The notes under the pieces are model-generated. The model saw only the letters and a list, made by a program, of their open reading frames with translations. It did no database searches and had not been told where the DNA came from. Source: Candidatus Corynebacterium faecipullorum (GTDB taxonomy: Bacteria > Actinomycetota > Actinomycetes > Mycobacteriales > Mycobacteriaceae). From it: a stretch of DNA of 7,152 nucleotides. The first letter of the stretch is position 1. The number at the start of each line of letters is the position of its first letter. The stretch lies in contig DXEO01000147.1 of NCBI GenBank assembly GCA_019114925.1, forward strand, positions 1 to 7,152, read 5' to 3'. Shown one piece after another: positions 4,940 to 7,152 of this stretch. The position numbers and the translations under genes are program-made.

Positions 4940-6232
4940 TTATGCCGCAGGAACCAGCAGTGCCAAGGTCTCAAAATGGTGTGTTCCCGGAAAGGCATTC
5001 ACCATAGCTAGGCGCTCCATGCGGTAGCCGCGCTCAGACCATGCAGCAATATCACGCGCAAACGTAGCGGGGTCACAGCCGATGTGGAGGACACGCCGCG
5101 GCGCCGCGGCGGCAATGGACTCCACCACCTCAACACCCGCACCGGTACGCGGCGGATCCAAAATGACCGTAGTTGGCCGCGGCAGGTGGCGCGCGGCCTG
5201 CTCCACCTTGGCCGTCCGGAAGTGCACATCAATTCCCGAAAGGCCCGGCTGCGCTGCCGCAGCTGCCGGCGAGTAATCGACAGAATACACTGTGGTGTGC
5301 CCGCCTTCAGGTGCAGTGACTTCAGCCAGAGCGGGAACGAATAGTCCTACCCCCCCATAGAGATCCCAGGCCACTGCAGCGACCTCGGATTCCTTTGTTG
5401 CTTCGTGTTCTCCGGCCTCGCCCTCGGCCGCGAGCCACTGACGCGCAAGCCGTGTGTAGACATCAGGTGCACCGATGTGCGCCTGCCAAAAGGCGGTGGG
5501 TGGGAAATGAAACTCGTGGCCATCAGCACGTTGAACCACGTCCTGCGTCGGCGCCTCGATGATCTCCCGAATAGTCTCGATCCGCCGGCCGCGTGGCGCC
5601 TTCCGGGTTTCCACGACGTGACGGTTGCCATCGCTGTCCATGACCGCAATAACCTCCGCGCCAGGGCTAAAAGTGCGGGCACCAGGACCGACCAGGCCGC
5701 TGACAAGGCCCGGTACTAGCTGGCTGCACGCCACGTCCGTAATTAGTTCTGTGGATCCGCGCTTGCGCACACCAGCACGGCCTTGCTTGTCGACGCCCAA
5801 CCGGACCCGCGTGCGCCACCCTCGCTGGGGCGCCACATCAATGGCCTCAATTTCTAAAACATTCTCAAGGCGTGCCACCCGGCGCAGCTGATCGCGCAAA
5901 ACTGCGACCTTGATTTCTGGCTCCGCCGCGGGGTCTAGTTCAGCGAAGTCGCAGCAACCAGCACCACGCTGTGCCGCCGGGCAGGAGGATTCAACGCGGT
6001 CAGGGCTTGCTGTGAGCACAGCATTGATTTCGGCTTCCACGAAAGACTTCTTGACCTTGGTGGCAGTCACCGTCACCTGGTCTCCGGGAATGGCGCCGGG
6101 GACGAAACACACACGTCCATCGGGCGCTGTGCCGATTCCGACGCCACCATGGCCCATGCGATCGATGGTGGTATCGAAAGCGTGACCTTTAATGACGGCT
6201 GCCGTCTCAGCGTCCAGTCCAGTTTCAGTCAT
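4940..6232 (-). CDS. TrmA/RlmD-family class I SAM-dependent RNA uridine-C5 methyltransferase
   Basis: A 430-residue RNA m5U methyltransferase with an N-terminal TRAM RNA-binding domain (about residues 12-72). The central domain carries cysteines C84, C93, C94 and C169 in the region where RlmD holds a [4Fe-4S] cluster, but the spacing is C-x8-CC rather than the usual C-x5-C-x2-C. The methyltransferase domain has FPPTAFWQAH (Q250 contacts SAM), AWDLYGGVGLF (D290, motif I), ILDPPRTGAG (359-362 DPPR), HIGCDPATFARD with nucleophile C386, and NAFPGTHHFETLALL with base E421. It makes 5-methyluridine in rRNA or tRNA; which site is not decidable here. A G7 run (plus-strand C7 at 5350-5356) encodes the motif I glycines. 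The ATG overlaps the DUF3159 stop by one base (TGATG) and has AAGGAG 7 bases upstream (6240-6245), so translation is probably coupled. Confidence 0.93.
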   Translation of the reverse strand: MTETGLDAETAAVIKGHAFDTTIDRMGHGGVGIGTAPDGRVCFVPGAIPGDQVTVTATKVKKSFVEAEINAVLTASPDRVESSCPAAQRGAGCCDFAELDPAAEPEIKVAVLRDQLRRVARLENVLEIEAIDVAPQRGWRTRVRLGVDKQGRAGVRKRGSTELITDVACSQLVPGLVSGLVGPGARTFSPGAEVIAVMDSDGNRHVVETRKAPRGRRIETIREIIEAPTQDVVQRADGHEFHFPPTAFWQAHIGAPDVYTRLARQWLAAEGEAGEHEATKESEVAAVAWDLYGGVGLFVPALAEVTAPEGGHTTVYSVDYSPAAAAAQPGLSGIDVHFRTAKVEQAARHLPRPTTVILDPPRTGAGVEVVESIAAAAPRRVLHIGCDPATFARDIAAWSERGYRMERLAMVNAFPGTHHFETLALLVPAA

Positions 6233-6984
6233 CAGTTTTCTCCTTGAGTAATTTCGGAGCCCCGTGTTTCCTCAACAGCAGCGTTGGCGCGACGCACCAT
6301 CCATACAGTCAAGATGGTGACGATACCGGTCAGCGGCCAGCCCATGAGGATCCGGACGATGCCGAGGGTGGTGGTCTCGTCGGCGTCGTACAGCGCGCGC
6401 TGCACTATGAACCGGGCGATGAAGACTGTGGCCCACCCAGCTGTTGCCAAGGCATAAGCTCGGCGCGCCTTCGGCACTGTGCGCCAGCCCATGTCATCGC
6501 CGTTCAGGCCCTTCCAGACCACGCCCACGAGTGGCCAGCGCGCAATGATGGAAACCACCGCCACGATGAACAGTACGAGCGACATCCAGATTCCATACAG
6601 GAAGTAGCCCTTGGCATCCCCTGTAAACCACGCAATAGCGGCACAGATAGCCACTCCCAACAGTCCCGAAACAGCCGGCTGCAAGGTCTCCTTGCGGGCC
6701 AAACGCCACACGCTGATGGCCAATGCCACGCCGAGCGCCGCAGCCAGCGCTGGTCCCAGACCCCAGACGTTATTGACTGGGATGAGAACCAGCACCGGCA
6801 GGGTCGCGGACACGAGCCCAGTCAGGCCTCCCATCTGTTCAAGCAACGATGGTTGCGCCTCGACATCCGGGACCACGGCCATTACCTGCGGTGAGGTATC
6901 GGTACTCGGACCCGCGGTGTTTGCGGGGCTGGGGTCGGTGCCGCGCTCAGTGAAATCGCGCTCTTCAGGCGTAGGGGTGGTCAC
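6232..6984 (-). CDS. DUF3159 family multi-pass membrane protein, function unknown
   Basis: A 250-residue integral membrane protein of the actinobacterial DUF3159 family. Residues 1-45 are a proline-, threonine- and acid-rich cytoplasmic-looking tail. Hydrophobic segments then lie at about 55-71, 76-94, 104-120, 129-147, 175-196 and 207-229, so five or six helices. Family landmarks include QMGGLTGLVSATLPVLV, IIARWPLVGVVW at 146-157, RFIVQRALYDADETTTLG at 191-208 and RILMGWPLTG at 211-220. Mild charged tail RRANAAVEETRG ends the protein. The start is GTG at 6984-6982: an in-frame stop just upstream rules out a longer form, and AAAGGA lies about 12 bases upstream, a little far. The TGA shares its A with the ATG of the methyltransferase gene. 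No transport or catalytic motif is recognised. Family call firm, function unknown. Confidence 0.9.
   Translation of the reverse strand: MTTPTPEERDFTERGTDPSPANTAGPSTDTSPQVMAVVPDVEAQPSLLEQMGGLTGLVSATLPVLVLIPVNNVWGLGPALAAALGVALAISVWRLARKETLQPAVSGLLGVAICAAIAWFTGDAKGYFLYGIWMSLVLFIVAVVSIIARWPLVGVVWKGLNGDDMGWRTVPKARRAYALATAGWATVFIARFIVQRALYDADETTTLGIVRILMGWPLTGIVTILTVWMVRRANAAVEETRGSEITQGEN
6240..6245 (-). promoter_or_regulatory. Ribosome binding site of the TrmA-family gene inside DUF3159
   Basis: AAGGAG on the minus strand lies 7 bases before the ATG at 6232-6230, within the last codons of the DUF3159 gene (QGEN). It confirms the start and fits a coupled pair. Confidence 0.8.
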
Positions 6985-7039
6985 GTGTTTTAAGAATCCT
7001 TTTCGCTAGTGCCAGGGAGAGAAAACAACGTTTAAAGTT

Positions 7040-7152
7040 TTAGTTATTCTGGTTGTCTTCGAGACCCCGCAGCTGTTCGCGGGCTTGGGCCTCCGCGGCA
7101 TTCTCGCCGCCCTCGGTAGCTGATGCGGCCTCCGGTGCTGCAGCGTTGTCTG
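7040..7152 (-). CDS. C-terminal tail of a probable DUF3710 family protein
   Basis: Only the last 36 codons and the TAA (7042-7040) are in the window; the gene continues beyond the right edge. The tail is alanine- and glutamate-rich (AAAPEAASATEGGENAAEAQ) followed by AREQLRGLEDNQNN, which reads as a disordered stretch plus a short helix. This cannot identify a family alone. The DUF3710 assignment is an inference from the usual actinobacterial order, in which a DUF3710 gene, next to dut, precedes DUF3159 on the same strand. It lies 55 bases upstream of the DUF3159 start with no clear terminator, so it is probably the upstream member of the same operon. Confidence 0.5.
   Translation of the reverse strand, partial: DNAAAPEAASATEGGENAAEAQAREQLRGLEDNQNN

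Noticed and set aside
5094..5111. Perfect 18-bp GC-only palindrome in the methyltransferase gene
   Set aside because: It falls on Ala-Pro-Arg-Arg codons in GC-rich coding DNA. There is no second copy in the window and no sign of a regulatory role.
7015..7050. AT-rich segment with AAAAC and GTTTT arms between DUF3710 and DUF3159
   Set aside because: The stem would be five A/T-rich pairs with a loop of about 10 bases, too weak for a terminator, and no promoter boxes with normal spacing are visible.
1..7152. Mobile elements, CRISPR, tRNA, rRNA, toxin-antitoxin or phage defence genes
   Set aside because: No transposase-like frames, no repeat-spacer pattern, no tRNA cloverleaf or rRNA sequence was seen, and every gene is a conserved housekeeping or actinobacterial core family.

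Overview
This is an ordinary, densely packed stretch of core chromosome from a high-GC actinobacterium, most likely a Corynebacterium (GC about 60% by eye, so richer than C. glutamicum; species not determinable here). The evidence is the gene set itself: an actinobacterial coproheme decarboxylase whose active-site residues line up with the C. diphtheriae enzyme, a DUF3000 protein next to RNase D, dxs, a TrmA-family RNA methyltransferase, a DUF3159 membrane protein and a probable DUF3710 tail. From memory the same families occur in the same relative order in Mycobacterium tuberculosis (msrB, hemQ, DUF3000, RNase D, dxs1, trmA-like, DUF3159, DUF3710, roughly Rv2674 to Rv2696c), but with many more genes in between, so this looks like a compact version of an old actinobacterial neighbourhood.

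Layout. (1) 1-155, + strand: C-terminal third of a peptide methionine sulfoxide reductase MsrB. (2) 189-890, - strand: hemQ/chdC, converging on msrB; its intrinsic terminator lies at 131-170 and reaches into the msrB coding region. (3) 891-1006: divergent promoter region. (4) 1007-2930, + strand: DUF3000 gene followed one base later by RNase D. (5) 2927-4825, - strand: dxs, whose stop codon overlaps the RNase D stop in the palindrome CTAG. (6) 4826-4939: non-coding gap with a candidate dxs promoter. (7) 4940-7152, - strand: an operon-like run read right to left, consisting of a probable DUF3710 protein (tail only), the DUF3159 membrane protein and a TrmA-family methyltransferase, the last two sharing one base (TGATG). 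There is no stretch over 120 bases without a gene.

How the genes work together. HemQ makes the final haem b from coproheme using peroxide; MsrB repairs oxidised methionine; DXS feeds the MEP isoprenoid pathway; RNase D and the methyltransferase act on stable RNA. These are housekeeping jobs without one shared pathway. The two local pairings worth attention are DUF3000 with RNase D, and DUF3159 with the RNA methyltransferase, where an uncharacterised protein is apparently co-translated with an RNA enzyme.

I found no mobile elements, CRISPR, tRNA, rRNA, phage genes or signs of recent transfer, and no convincing undescribed system. The observations listed are small-scale: terminator architecture, gene overlaps, a G7 tract in a SAM-binding motif, altered Fe-S cysteine spacing, and uncharacterised partners.
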